Assembly: GCA_934162365.1 (NCBI GenBank)
Contig: CAKPIK010000001.1
Span: 62,001 to 126,000, forward strand
Length of the DNA stretch: 64,000 nt
From: an uncultured Clostridia bacterium
GTDB lineage: Bacteria > Bacillota > Clostridia > TANB77 > CAG-508
Direction of reading: 5' to 3'
Below, in pieces: positions 1 to 9,800 of this stretch. Below the pieces are notes generated by a model. That model made no database searches. It saw only the letters and a list, made by a program, of their open reading frames with translations, and was not told the origin of the DNA. The position numbers and the translations under genes were made by a program. Within the stretch, counting starts at the first letter, position 1. Every line of letters begins with the position of its first letter.

Positions 1-1454
1 ATTTTAGCTGCAACAACAAAGTTTTTTCTAATTGCTTTATATGAATTATTAACTACATTAATCATTTCTAGGATATTTTTTTCTATTTTTTGTGAAGTCT
101 CATAGCTATCAAACCCAACTATATAGTTATTGTGTTCTTTATATATTTCTAATAAATCTTCTCTAGTTAGTCTATCTTTTTTTACTAAGTATTCAAACAC
201 TTCATTAACAATAGTTTCATCGTCATCAATAAAATCTTCATATAACATGTTTTCTGGTATTTGCCTTACATTGTTTTGTAATTCTTCTAAAAATATTTCT
301 CTGTCTTCATTTATATTGTCATCAGTCTTAGCAGTTTCACTTGTGGCTTCTTTATATGTATCAGACATTTGTTTTATTACATTAGATACATCATTTAACT
401 TATTAACCGTTTCTTTACTTTCTTCTAATCTATATGTTGCTCCTTCTGGCAAAACATTATTTTTTCCAAATAGATCAACAACATTTATTTCTATTTTATT
501 AGGTATTAGTATTAGTGCAAGTGAAGCTACTAATATCTCTTTAAGACATATCAATTCTACAAGTCCACCATTATACACATATGTTAATACAAGATTTCCA
601 GCAATAAAGCCTACAATTACACCAATTTTTCCAAATTTGCTAAGTATTCCAGCAATTAAACCTGAAACTGCAAAAACAGCTATAAGTATTGGGTTAGAGT
701 TTGTTATTATTCCTAAAACCACACCAACCGTAACACCAGAGGTTGTCCCTATTAAAATTCCATTTTTCCACCCTAAAATTAATACTAATAATATACTAAT
801 AATATTGCTAAGCTGTAACCCAATTATTTTTGTATCTCCCAAACAGGTAGCAGCAATTGATACTAAAAGCGTTGCTCCAATTACTTCTTCTATTGAAAAT
901 ACTTTTTTATTTTTTATCTCATTTACAACTATAATTGATTTACTAAATATTTTATAGAAAATATATGCTGTCATTGCCGAAGTTATTGCAACTAATAAAT
1001 CATAAACTAAAAACTGTTGAAATAATAATTTTATAAGTTGTCCAAGAAAAACTGATATAAATACATATTTTCCAATTTTAATTTTTTCACTTTCAAATTC
1101 TAGTAATAATTTCTTAGGTTTAAAAGTAAGTATTAAAGCCACTAAAATTGCACTAGTAAACAAATATGAAAGTAGTCCAGCTGTTTGAAACTTAATTAAA
1201 GTTCCAACCATAGTTAATACAAATAAAACTCCAACTGGTATTCCATTGCTTATTGCTGCTGCAAATATAGCAATAGCAAATACAGAATAGCTTAATCCTA
1301 TTCCATTTACGCATGACAACATAAGGGATAGAATATATAAAATTATACTTTGTCCCTTTACTATGTTTTTTAATATATCTTTTATACTTTTATTATTTTT
1401 TATATTTATTTCTTTATTATCTTCTGTATAATCTTTTGAAACGTTTTGAAACAT
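1..1454 (-). CDS. spoIIE: Stage II sporulation protein E, N-terminal part (cut by window edge)
   Basis: The minus-strand frame stays open from an ATG at 1454 to the window edge (484 codons), with a GGGGTG ribosome site just upstream. After a short polar start (MFQNVSKDYTEDN) there are about ten hydrophobic segments to about residue 300, with small-residue stretches such as AAAISNGIPVGVLF. A hydrophilic linker rich in Glu and Asp follows (about residues 310-484). This matches SpoIIE, which has a polytopic membrane N terminus, a central oligomerisation region and a C-terminal PP2C phosphatase that dephosphorylates SpoIIAA to release sigma-F in the forespore. The phosphatase domain would lie left of position 1 and is not seen. 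Family lengths are about 800 residues, so roughly 60% is present. The gene sits next to cwlD, and spoIIR lies elsewhere in the window. Confidence 0.85.
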   Translation of the reverse strand, partial: MFQNVSKDYTEDNKEINIKNNKSIKDILKNIVKGQSIILYILSLMLSCVNGIGLSYSVFAIAIFAAAISNGIPVGVLFVLTMVGTLIKFQTAGLLSYLFTSAILVALILTFKPKKLLLEFESEKIKIGKYVFISVFLGQLIKLLFQQFLVYDLLVAITSAMTAYIFYKIFSKSIIVVNEIKNKKVFSIEEVIGATLLVSIAATCLGDTKIIGLQLSNIISILLVLILGWKNGILIGTTSGVTVGVVLGIITNSNPILIAVFAVSGLIAGILSKFGKIGVIVGFIAGNLVLTYVYNGGLVELICLKEILVASLALILIPNKIEINVVDLFGKNNVLPEGATYRLEESKETVNKLNDVSNVIKQMSDTYKEATSETAKTDDNINEDREIFLEELQNNVRQIPENMLYEDFIDDDETIVNEVFEYLVKKDRLTREDLLEIYKEHNNYIVGFDSYETSQKIEKNILEMINVVNNSYKAIRKNFVVAAK

Positions 1455-1484
1455 TATTACACCCCGCAACACCTTAAAATTTTC

Positions 1485-1645
1485 TTCGACGATAATTATA
1501 AGATGTTAAACATATAAAAGTTTGTCGTTTTTAGAACTCAAATCAAAAAAGTTTTTGACCTTTTATGATATACATTTTTCTTTAGTAAACATTTTCAAAA
1601 AAATAAAACAAATTATGTATATTATTTTACTATAATTTGTCGTAT
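1485..1645 (-). promoter_or_regulatory. Candidate Spo0A-activated promoter of spoIIE
   Basis: A perfect minus-strand TATAAT lies at 1500-1495, about 40 bases before the spoIIE start. No good -35 hexamer stands in front of it. Instead a Spo0A-box-like TTTGTCGTTT (1521-1530; consensus TTTGTCGAAA) occupies the -35 zone. A second TTTGTCG core lies at 1636-1642 and a reverse TTCGAC at 1485-1490. In Bacillus, spoIIE is transcribed by sigma-A RNA polymerase with Spo0A~P bound at such boxes. The assignment is inferred from motif positions only. Confidence 0.45.
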
Positions 1646-1667
1646 TTTTCAATATAAAAGCTTATAT

Positions 1668-2381
1668 TTATAAATAAAAATAATCCATTATTCCATTATA
1701 AATTCCCAAAGCTAATTTACTTTGATAATTATCATCTTGTAAAAGTTTTTCTTCTTCTGGATTTGATAAAAATCCACATTCCACAATTGCAATAGGTATC
1801 TTAACATGATCAATTATATATTTTCCACTTATTTTTAATGCTTCTCTCTTATTTTCTTTTTGAATACTTGAATTTAATTCTTCTTGCAAGCTCTTTGCAA
1901 GTTCTTCACTTTTTTCATCATTTGCTTTAAAAAATGTTTGCCACCCATAATATTGGCTTTGTGGTATTTTATTTAAATGAATTGATATAAAAGCATCTGC
2001 ACTTGACGAATTACCAATTTCTACTCTATTTTTTATATCCGAAACTTTCATTTCTCTTAATGTTTTTGAATTCAAATTATATATTCCATTCTCATCAGAT
2101 CTAGTTAAAATAACTTTACAACCACTTTGTTCTAATAATAATTGAACTTTTTTAGTTATTTTTAAATTAATACTTGCTTCACTTACTCCATTTGCGCTTT
2201 CGGCTCCCTCATCTGGAATTCCATGCCCCGCATCTAGCACTATTGTTTTATTACTTACTGGTAAACTTACAGTTTCTATGCTGTTCGATTTTTGAGGAAT
2301 AATTGCCACATAACATGCAACAACAATTAAACTTAATATAGAAAACATTATAACAATTTTCTTTTTTCTTATAATTAACAC
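1668..2381 (-). CDS. cwlD: Germination-specific N-acetylmuramoyl-L-alanine amidase CwlD
   Basis: 237 residues, the same length as Bacillus CwlD. It has an N-terminal membrane or signal segment (about residues 8-28) followed by one Amidase_3 domain. Family signatures are the zinc-site strand VLDAGHGIPDEGAES (about 48-62), SIHLNKI (about 133) and the catalytic-Glu strand VECGFLSNPEEEKLL (about 200). CwlD removes stem peptides from muramic acid in the spore cortex so that muramic-delta-lactam can form, marking cortex for germination lysins. The GTG start at 2381 was chosen because GAGGTG lies five bases before it. That ribosome site lies inside a hairpin arm (separate entry). It follows the GGDEF gene and precedes spoIIE in the direction of transcription. 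Confidence 0.88.
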   Translation of the reverse strand: MLIIRKKKIVIMFSILSLIVVACYVAIIPQKSNSIETVSLPVSNKTIVLDAGHGIPDEGAESANGVSEASINLKITKKVQLLLEQSGCKVILTRSDENGIYNLNSKTLREMKVSDIKNRVEIGNSSSADAFISIHLNKIPQSQYYGWQTFFKANDEKSEELAKSLQEELNSSIQKENKREALKISGKYIIDHVKIPIAIVECGFLSNPEEEKLLQDDNYQSKLALGIYNGIMDYFYL

Positions 2382-2383
2382 AA

Positions 2384-2418
2384 AAACACCTCGCTACTAA
2401 ATTGTATGCAAGGTGTTT
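2384..2418 (-). terminator. Hairpin between the GGDEF gene and cwlD, covering the cwlD ribosome site
   Basis: AAACACCT (2384-2391) and AGGTGTTT (2411-2418) form an 8-bp stem with a 19-base loop. On the minus strand the 3' arm runs into TTTTTG, so it resembles a weak intrinsic terminator of the upstream gene. The same arm contains the AGGTG that serves as the cwlD ribosome site, so it could also limit cwlD translation from read-through message. Confidence 0.55.
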
Positions 2419-2428
2419 AATTTAATTC

Positions 2429-3355
2429 TTAAATTTTTCTTCTATTAATTGCGTATGCACTACCGGTTTGAGTTTTCGCTAAATGTTTAACTTGTGCTCC
2501 GACTTCGCCTATTTCCAAATGATTTGTATATTCACCTGGTGCAACTTTAACAACTCCAATTGAAATTGATGTTATAGGAAATTGCTCTATAATTCCTCTC
2601 CTGTTTGCAACTTCTAAGTAACCACGTTCTATGTCTTCTTCATTAAAATAGTCTTTTATATTCTCATCAAATTTCATTATTATATCTTGGCATAATTTTT
2701 CATAATCCACATTAGAGATTATTCCTACAAAATCATCTCCACCAATATGTCCAACAAATGTATCTTCTATTTTATAACTATGCATTACTTTTAATATTGT
2801 TTTAGCAGTAAATTTAATTACTTCATCACCCTTTAAAAAGCCATATGTATCGTTATATTCTTTGAAGTTATCTAAGTCAAAATACAAAATTGCAAATTCT
2901 TCTTTTTTTAATAATCTCTTTCTAATTTCAACTTGAATTTGCAAGTTTCCTGGAAGTCCTGTAAGCGGACTAACCTTTCTATTACTTGTCATTAACCTTA
3001 TTATATTTCTTATAGTATAATATATATATTCATCATCAATTGGTGCTTTTATAAAATATTCTACATCGCTTTTTAATATATCTAGTCTATGTTGTTTGTC
3101 AATGTTTGAACTAATTACCATAATTGGAGTAATTGAGTTTTCGCTGTAATTTCTAATTAAACTACAAATCTCAATTACGTCTTCATTTATATTATCTTCA
3201 TCAATTATTATTAAGTCTGGAATAGATTTAATTCCATCTAATACATTTTTAGGATCTATACAATTAAAAATATAATCTTTTTCTTTTTCAAAAATGCCTT
3301 TTAACCTTGTTGTAAGCTTATCATTATTTTCAATAATTGATATTTCTTGATACAT
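2429..3355 (-). CDS. Response regulator with receiver and GGDEF domain (probable diguanylate cyclase)
   Basis: 308 residues. Residues 1-120 are receiver-like: the expected phospho-acceptor is D52 (LIIIDED), but the acidic pocket is reduced to E-N-N at 9-11 and the conserved Lys is followed by Ala-Pro, so phosphorylation is uncertain. Residues 125-305 are a GGDEF domain with the usual entry SPLTGLPGN (129-137), metal-site YFDLDNFKEYND (158-169) and active-site GGDDF (205-209), a conservative change from GGDEF. No RxxD inhibitory site is visible upstream. It probably makes cyclic di-GMP in the cytoplasm. There is no PilZ or EAL partner in the window. AAGGTG lies nine bases before the ATG. It lies downstream of walRK and an Ig-like protein on the same strand. 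Confidence 0.8.
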   Translation of the reverse strand: MYQEISIIENNDKLTTRLKGIFEKEKDYIFNCIDPKNVLDGIKSIPDLIIIDEDNINEDVIEICSLIRNYSENSITPIMVISSNIDKQHRLDILKSDVEYFIKAPIDDEYIYYTIRNIIRLMTSNRKVSPLTGLPGNLQIQVEIRKRLLKKEEFAILYFDLDNFKEYNDTYGFLKGDEVIKFTAKTILKVMHSYKIEDTFVGHIGGDDFVGIISNVDYEKLCQDIIMKFDENIKDYFNEEDIERGYLEVANRRGIIEQFPITSISIGVVKVAPGEYTNHLEIGEVGAQVKHLAKTQTGSAYAINRRKI

Positions 3356-3405
3356 TAACTAATTCACCTTCTTCTTTTGTTATATAAATTCATACTATAT
3401 TACTA

Positions 3406-4365
3406 CTAATCTTGGGTTGTATACTCATATTTCCATACAGTTGTGTCAACTGCACCACTATCTGTTGTACTTATTACTTTTAAATAATTCCATCCTTGAA
3501 CCATTTTAACTTTATAATGTACTGTTGTTGTTTCCTTAAAAGTATCTTTATTCATTAAGAATTTATCGCCATTAAATTCAAATTCAACTTTGTTAATATT
3601 TTCTTCACCAGTTACAGTAAAGTTTAAATATCCTCCACTTGCTAACACGCTAGTTTTAGCTTTTGTAACACCTTTTATTTCTTGGGATTTTTCTGTACTG
3701 TTATTATTTTTATCTACTGCTACAATTTTTAATGTGTTGTGGCCTTTAGGAATTTCTATAAGTTTTTCAAATTTAGTTCTATCTTCATAAGTAATCATAT
3801 CTTCCTTATTTTCTGCATCTGTATTCCATTTATATGTTACATATGATAACTCTTCTTTTGAAGTTACTGAAATTTTTATATCATTTCCTATAACAAATAA
3901 ACTTATTTCTGGCTTTGTTGTTTCAACAACAAATGTTTCTTGTCTTTTAAATTCTTTTCCATTTGAGTTAATTATTGATATATTTAAAACATTTTCTCCA
4001 CTTGGTATATCTATTATTTCTTCAATATTAGTTTTTCCACTTTCTTCTATTGTTTCAGATGCATTATTATTCCAATTATATATTATATGAGAAATTGCAC
4101 TATCACTTTGAATGTCTATTATTAATTTATTATCCTCAGTTTTAGTTAGAGTTATATCAGGGTTAAACACTTCCTCTGTTGTTGTTCCACTTGGATTATT
4201 ATCAACACTTTTATTTATTATTTTTTGATACACTCCATATGCACCTTGTCCTAACAAAATCAAACCAAATACAATAATTGCAATAGCAAAAACAAGCACA
4301 ATCTTTTTTGTATCTATTGTACCTTTATTACCACTATTTCTTTCTACTTGTAATATCTGGTTCAT
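3406..4365 (-). CDS. Membrane-anchored protein with repeated Ig-like domains, function unknown
   Basis: 319 residues. A hydrophobic segment at about residues 22-44 anchors the N terminus, and the rest is predicted extracellular. The outer part contains three diverged beta-rich repeats of about 85 residues. Two carry a recognisable Tyr-x-Trp-Asn motif (YNWNN near 97, YKWNT near 178), and the third ends in a Trp-rich strand (VQGWNYLKVIS). The repeats look like bacterial Ig-like folds. There is no catalytic motif. GGAGG stands seven bases before the ATG. Its place right after walK suggests a surface or wall-sensing accessory, the position often held by WalH/WalI in Bacillus, but there is no sequence likeness I can claim to those proteins. 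Confidence 0.6.
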   Translation of the reverse strand: MNQILQVERNSGNKGTIDTKKIVLVFAIAIIVFGLILLGQGAYGVYQKIINKSVDNNPSGTTTEEVFNPDITLTKTEDNKLIIDIQSDSAISHIIYNWNNNASETIEESGKTNIEEIIDIPSGENVLNISIINSNGKEFKRQETFVVETTKPEISLFVIGNDIKISVTSKEELSYVTYKWNTDAENKEDMITYEDRTKFEKLIEIPKGHNTLKIVAVDKNNNSTEKSQEIKGVTKAKTSVLASGGYLNFTVTGEENINKVEFEFNGDKFLMNKDTFKETTTVHYKVKMVQGWNYLKVISTTDSGAVDTTVWKYEYTTQD

Positions 4366-4433
4366 TTATTGCCTCCATTTTTACGATTTTATTATAGCAC
4401 ATTAATTAATAAGATGTAAACAATATTTTAACA

Positions 4434-5840
4434 TTATTTTGTTGGTATTCTTATTACCACTTCAGTTCCTTTTCCTTTTTCACTCTTTATATCAATACTA
4501 CCATTATTTTTGTCTAAAATTTCCTTTGCAATTGATAATCCTAATCCTGTTCCGCCCATTTGTCTTGTACGTGCTTTATCAACTCTATAAAATCTTTCAA
4601 ATATTCTATTTAAATCTTCTTCTGGAATTCCTAAACCATTATCGATTACTTTTATATAAGCATCATTATAAACAAATCCAACATATATTTTTATTGTTCC
4701 ACCATCTGGTGTGTACTTTATACTGTTAGTTAAAATGTTTAATACTACTCGTTCTATTCCCTCTCTATCTGCATAAACATTTGGAACATCTGCTGTAACA
4801 AAACATTCAACCTTATGTTTCTTTTTATCTATTTCTATTTGTACTTTTTCTTGACACTGTTTAACTAAAGCACCCAAATCAAATTTTACCTTTTCTTGTA
4901 AGATTTGATTATTATCAAATCTTGATAAAGTTAATAGATCTGTAACAAGTTTTGCCATTCTTCTTGCTTCTTCTGCAATTACATTTAAAAATCTATTTTG
5001 TGTATCTTTATCATATTCGCCTTCTAATAATGTATCTGCATATCCCATTATTGACGTTATAGGTGTTTTTAATTCATGAGACACATCAGCCACAAATTCC
5101 TTTCTCATATTGTCTAGTTTTACATGTTCTGTTATATCTTGAATTAAAACCATTACACCAGAAGGTCTGTCATTTTCGTCTTTAAATTGAGCAAAAAACA
5201 TATTTAAAACTTTATCTCCAACTGTTATTTTTTGCTCAGTTGATGTCCAATTTTCTAGATAAATGATTTTTTCCATATTTATATCTAAATTTATTTTTCT
5301 ATTAAAAATCGTTTTAAAATCTTTGTCTTGTGGCAACAATCTTAAAAGTCTGTTAGCTGCCGGATTTACTAAAATAACCTCACCTTGCATATTAAAAGCA
5401 ATTATACCATCTGTCATATGTAGTATTATTGTTTCAATTTGCTTTTTTTGTCTTGTCATTTCATTCAAGCTTTCCCTTAGCTCATCTGTCATCATATTAA
5501 ATGCATTAACAACTTCATCTGATTTTTTATTGTTTCTTTGAGATTTGTTTTCGTTAGATACCATTTTTTCTGCATCTGAAATTAACTTTACAATTGGTCT
5601 ATTTAAAAACATAGAAACTACTATTGCCATAATCAAACACAAAATAGCATATCCGATATCTAAAGCAACAGTTAGTTTTCTCACATCAGATATTTTTTGT
5701 TCAAAATTGATATTAGAATCAATTGTTTGATCTTTTATATCTTCTAAATTTAATATATTTAACATTCCTAGTCCAGTTATAATTATTAATCCAATAACTA
5801 AAAAAGCGGTTATTGTTTTTACATGAGTCCTTTTAAACAT
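4434..5840 (-). CDS. walK: WalK/PhoR-type sensor histidine kinase
   Basis: 468 residues. Two membrane segments (about 12-30 and 58-80) enclose only some 28 outer residues, so the sensor loop is short. A HAMP-like linker (about 80-130) is followed by a PAS domain (about 135-240), a HisKA domain with phospho-acceptor His in VSHELKTPITS (about 254), and a HATPase domain with N box (LNILTNSIKYTPDGG), DNGLGIPEED and GGTGLGLSIAKE. It should autophosphorylate and pass phosphate to the response regulator encoded just upstream. WalRK controls cell-wall hydrolase genes in Firmicutes. WalK and PhoR are hard to separate by eye. The PAS plus HAMP layout and the WalR-like partner favour WalK, although the companion yycJ lies 25 kb away. 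Confidence 0.78.
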   Translation of the reverse strand: MFKRTHVKTITAFLVIGLIIITGLGMLNILNLEDIKDQTIDSNINFEQKISDVRKLTVALDIGYAILCLIMAIVVSMFLNRPIVKLISDAEKMVSNENKSQRNNKKSDEVVNAFNMMTDELRESLNEMTRQKKQIETIILHMTDGIIAFNMQGEVILVNPAANRLLRLLPQDKDFKTIFNRKINLDINMEKIIYLENWTSTEQKITVGDKVLNMFFAQFKDENDRPSGVMVLIQDITEHVKLDNMRKEFVADVSHELKTPITSIMGYADTLLEGEYDKDTQNRFLNVIAEEARRMAKLVTDLLTLSRFDNNQILQEKVKFDLGALVKQCQEKVQIEIDKKKHKVECFVTADVPNVYADREGIERVVLNILTNSIKYTPDGGTIKIYVGFVYNDAYIKVIDNGLGIPEEDLNRIFERFYRVDKARTRQMGGTGLGLSIAKEILDKNNGSIDIKSEKGKGTEVVIRIPTK

Positions 5841-5866
5841 TATTTTTCTCCTTTTACAATTAAAGA

Positions 5867-5905
5867 GCAGGCATTGTAGTAGGTTTTATCCACCTGTTAG
5901 CCTGC
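5867..5905. other. Nested inverted repeat between walR and walK
   Basis: GCAGGC (5867-5872) pairs with GCCTGC (5900-5905), and inside it AGGT (5881-5884) pairs with ACCT (5892-5895). The G+C content is far above the surroundings, and the 105-base gap separates two genes normally in tight operons. There is no strong T run, so it is more likely an RNA processing or attenuation element than a simple terminator. The loop also holds TTATCCACC (5886-5894), one mismatch from a DnaA box. Confidence 0.4.
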
Positions 5906-5945
5906 CCCTTATATAGGGAATATTCCCATTTTAATTTATATTACT

Positions 5946-6680
5946 TTATTTACTTGCAATATAATATCCTACACCTCTTTTGGTTATTAGAATCTTTGGA
6001 GCAGAAGTATCCTTTTCTATTTTTTCACGAATTCTTCTAACAGTAACATCAACAGTTCTTATGTCTCCATAATATTCATATCCCCAAACTTTTTCAAGCA
6101 AAACTTCTCTTGTAACAACTTGTCCCGGTTGATTTGCTAAATATTTTAAAACTTCAAATTCTCTTAAAGTAAGGTCTATTACCTCATCTTTAACTTTAAC
6201 TTCAAATTTATCAAAATCAATACTTAAATCTCCAATTTTTATTTTTTTAGTTTCCTTATTTGAGAAATTAGAATTAGCATTTGATGTTGAAGCTTCAAAT
6301 TTTCTTAAATTTGCTTTTATTCTTGCCATTAATTCTCTAACACTAAATGGTTTAGTTACATAGTCGTCAGCCCCTAATTCTAATCCAACAATTTTATCTA
6401 TTTCTTCATCTCTAGCAGTTAACATTAAGATTGGAACATTAAGAGTTGTCCTGATTTTTTTACAAACTGTTAGGCCATCCATTTTAGGAAGCATTATATC
6501 TAATAGTATTAAATCTGGTTTTTTACTTAATGCAATTTCAACTGCTGTTACACCATCATTTGCTTCTATTGTATTATATCCTTCTTTTTGAAGATTATAT
6601 ACTAAAATATCTACTATTGGTTTTTCATCATCTACTATTAATATTGTTTTCTTATCTTGATTTAATTCATTTTCCATCAT
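5946..6680 (-). CDS. walR: WalR-type OmpR-family response regulator
   Basis: 244 residues. The receiver domain (about 10-125) has the acidic pair in VDDEKPIVDIL, phospho-acceptor Asp in LILLDIMLPKMDG, and Lys in DDYVTKPFSVREL. The C-terminal winged-helix DNA-binding domain (about 145-242) has LTLREFEVLKYLA and the RTVDVTVRRIREKIE recognition region. The N terminus and receiver closely match WalR (YycF). It would bind promoters of peptidoglycan hydrolase genes. GGAGG is placed seven bases before the first of two consecutive ATGs. walK follows on the same strand, separated by a GC-rich hairpin. Confidence 0.82.
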   Translation of the reverse strand: MMENELNQDKKTILIVDDEKPIVDILVYNLQKEGYNTIEANDGVTAVEIALSKKPDLILLDIMLPKMDGLTVCKKIRTTLNVPILMLTARDEEIDKIVGLELGADDYVTKPFSVRELMARIKANLRKFEASTSNANSNFSNKETKKIKIGDLSIDFDKFEVKVKDEVIDLTLREFEVLKYLANQPGQVVTREVLLEKVWGYEYYGDIRTVDVTVRRIREKIEKDTSAPKILITKRGVGYYIASK

Positions 6681-6813
6681 ATGAAAACCTCCACAATTAA
6701 TATATTATGAATATATCATATCCCTAAGAATTGCACAAGTTTTTTTGTAAAATTTCTGTAATAATTTGTTTATTTTTGAAATATCTTATTAATATAATTG
6801 TAATTTAAAGTTT

Positions 6814-9800
6814 CTAAAGTTCAATTTCTACTTCGTTAATCCTTTTATTATCAATCAACTTAAGCATTTTCTCTTCTTTAATTTCACCATTTAGTAAAAA
6901 ACTTTGCACTTTATTTGTTTTATTCTTATTTTTTATTTTTATATTATATATACTTTCTTTATATTTATACTGAATAAAATACTCTTCCCACTCAAATGGA
7001 ATACATGGTTTTATTGTCAAATTTTCATTATTAATTTTTAACCCTAATATATATTCTATTCCAGCATCATAATACCAACTTGAAGAACCCGTATACCAAC
7101 TCCATCCACCTCTTCCGAAGCAAACTTTCACTGCCATATATATCTGCTGGTATAACATATGGTTCAATTTTATATTTTTCTGACTTTTCTTTACTAAGCG
7201 AATGTTCTATTGGATTAATCATATTAAAATATTTATGAGCTTTTTCCTCTAAATTTAATTTTGCAAAAGCTATTATTGCCCAAACAGCTGCATGTGTGTA
7301 TTGACCACCATTTTCTCTTACTCCTGGCAAATATGCTTTTATATATCCTGGTTCTAAATCACTTGTTTCAAAAGGAGGAGTTAGTAATTTTATAATTTCT
7401 GTATTTTCATCTATTAAGTATTTTTCTAATGATTCCATTGCTTTATATTGTTTCTCTTCGTCCCCCGCTTCTGAAATTACAGACCAACTTTGAGCAATAC
7501 TATCGATTTTACATTCTTCATTTTCTTTGCTTCCTAAAATTTTGCCATTATCCATAAAAGCTCTTCTGTACCAATCATTGTCCCAACCATTTGAATTTAA
7601 AGCATTTTTTATTTGATTTTTTATATTAATATATTTATCTATAAGTTCATTATCTTCTTGTTTTTCTTGCATTATTTTAGTAAATTCTTCAAGTATATTG
7701 TACAAAAAGAAACCAAGCCAAACACTTTCACCTTTTCCTTTGTTTCCAACTGTACTAAATCCATCGTTCCAATCTCCAGAACCTATTAGTGGTAAACTGT
7801 TCTTTCCTAAACCAATACTAACATCTATCGCTCTTAAACAATGTTTATATAAACTTTCTTCAATTTGAGATCTTAAGTGTACATCATAATCCTCATCTTG
7901 CCCCTCTTTTAATTTATTACCTTCTATATACGGAATTTTTACATCTAAAATACCTTTATCTCCACAAAATTCTATATATTGTAAACACAGATAAACAAGC
8001 CACAATCTATCATCTGAGAATTTAGTTCTTATTCCTCTTGAAGTTTCTTCATGCCACCAATGTTCTACATCTCCATCTATGAACTGATGAGCTGCATGTT
8101 TTAATATTTGTTTTTTAACCATTTCTATATTTAAAAACTTAACACCAATTGAATCTTGAAGTTGGTCTCTATATCCAAATGCTCCTCCAGACTGGTTAAA
8201 TCCGGATCTAGCATAAAGCCTAGATGCAATTGTTTGATACATTGCCCAACCATTCAGCATAATATTAGTAGCATCACTTGGAGTTTTAACTCTTACCTTT
8301 TCCAATAAAGTAGACCAATAATTTTTAACATTTATATATTCATTTTTGCAAACTTCAATATCTTTATAATTTAATTTAAAATCTTCTTCTTTATCTTCTG
8401 CCCCAACAACAAAAGATATTTCTTTTTCTTCAAAAGCTTTTATTTCTATTTCCATTTTAATTGCAATACAAGGTTTATTGCCTAAACTATTTTCAAAGTT
8501 TAAATCTTTATCACAAGCATAATTAACACTACTAACATTTCCTGTATAACTATTTATTTTTTCACTACTATACACATAACAAATATTTTTAATGCCAGAA
8601 TTATAAAGGTTTTTTGCATAAATTAAGTTTTCTTCTTTATTAAAGTTTAAAACTATATTTCCATTTGATTTTATCTCATCCTCATCTAAAACTAAATCTA
8701 GTATATATAACAAATTTATTTTTTTAATATTATTAGTATTGTTTTTTAATTTTAATAAATTGATTTTTATATTGTCATTAATACTTACAAAAATATCTAA
8801 TTGTTGTTTTAAATCTAATTTATTTTGTTCATATTTTGAATACCCAAAGCCATAAGTTGTAATGTGATTTCCATTTCCAATTCTCCAATATTTCCCCATA
8901 TCAACATCTTGAACATAAATACTTTCAGAAGGTGTATCTATAATAGTATCATTAGACCATTTAGTTATTCTGTTTAATCTACTATTTTTATACCAACTAA
9001 AGCCACCTAAGTTTTGAGTTACAATAGTCCCAAATTCTTCATTAGCTAATATATTGCACCATGCAGATGGAGTAGTCACACTATCTACAATTACATATTC
9101 TCTTCCATCTTCACTAAATCCACCATAACTATTTTTAAATTTTAAATTCATTTCTTCTATTGCATATTTTTCAAACTGTTTTTCTTCTTCTAAGTTCTTT
9201 TTTGCTTTTACATTATATTTTAATAAATATTCTTCTTCTTGTTCTAGCATTATATTTTCTAAGCTGCCTTTTTTTGCATCAATTATCAAATTAGCTTTTA
9301 AAAATAAAACTTCTTTATTCTTAACTTTATTTGCTTCTAATAAAAATATTTTATTATTCATTAAATATGTTAAATTCATATCTGTAATTTCTTTTTCTAT
9401 TGCATCTTTCACATATTTTTCATATACATTTTTTTCTTCATTTAATATCACTAAATTAATTTCTATATTTTTATTTTCAAAATATAAATACATTTTTAAT
9501 AATTCTCTTATAACATATACATTATTAATATCCTTTATCTTTACTAAAATAATTGGTTTGTCACCAGAAATTCCATATTCCCACAAATTTTCATATCTAA
9601 ATTCACTTATATTTAACTTTTGTAAATATAATTTTTTTAACGGATTTAAATTAAGTATATAAGATAAAACTTTTTGATATAATATCATACTTTTTCCGTT
9701 TATTTGCAAATATCTAGATGTTTCCTCATTTCTTATCTTAGATATTTCAAATATTCTTTTTACATTTTCAAAGCTTTTATATTTATCAAGATTATCAATA

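Noticed and set aside
130..957. Plus-strand 275-residue frame at the left edge
   Set aside because: It is the complement of the spoIIE membrane region, with no ribosome site.
6814..7167. Separate 117-residue gene overlapping the GT84/GH94 gene
   Set aside because: Its usable sequence begins at the conserved GRGGW of GH94 and has no ribosome site. It is the +1-frame end of the large gene.
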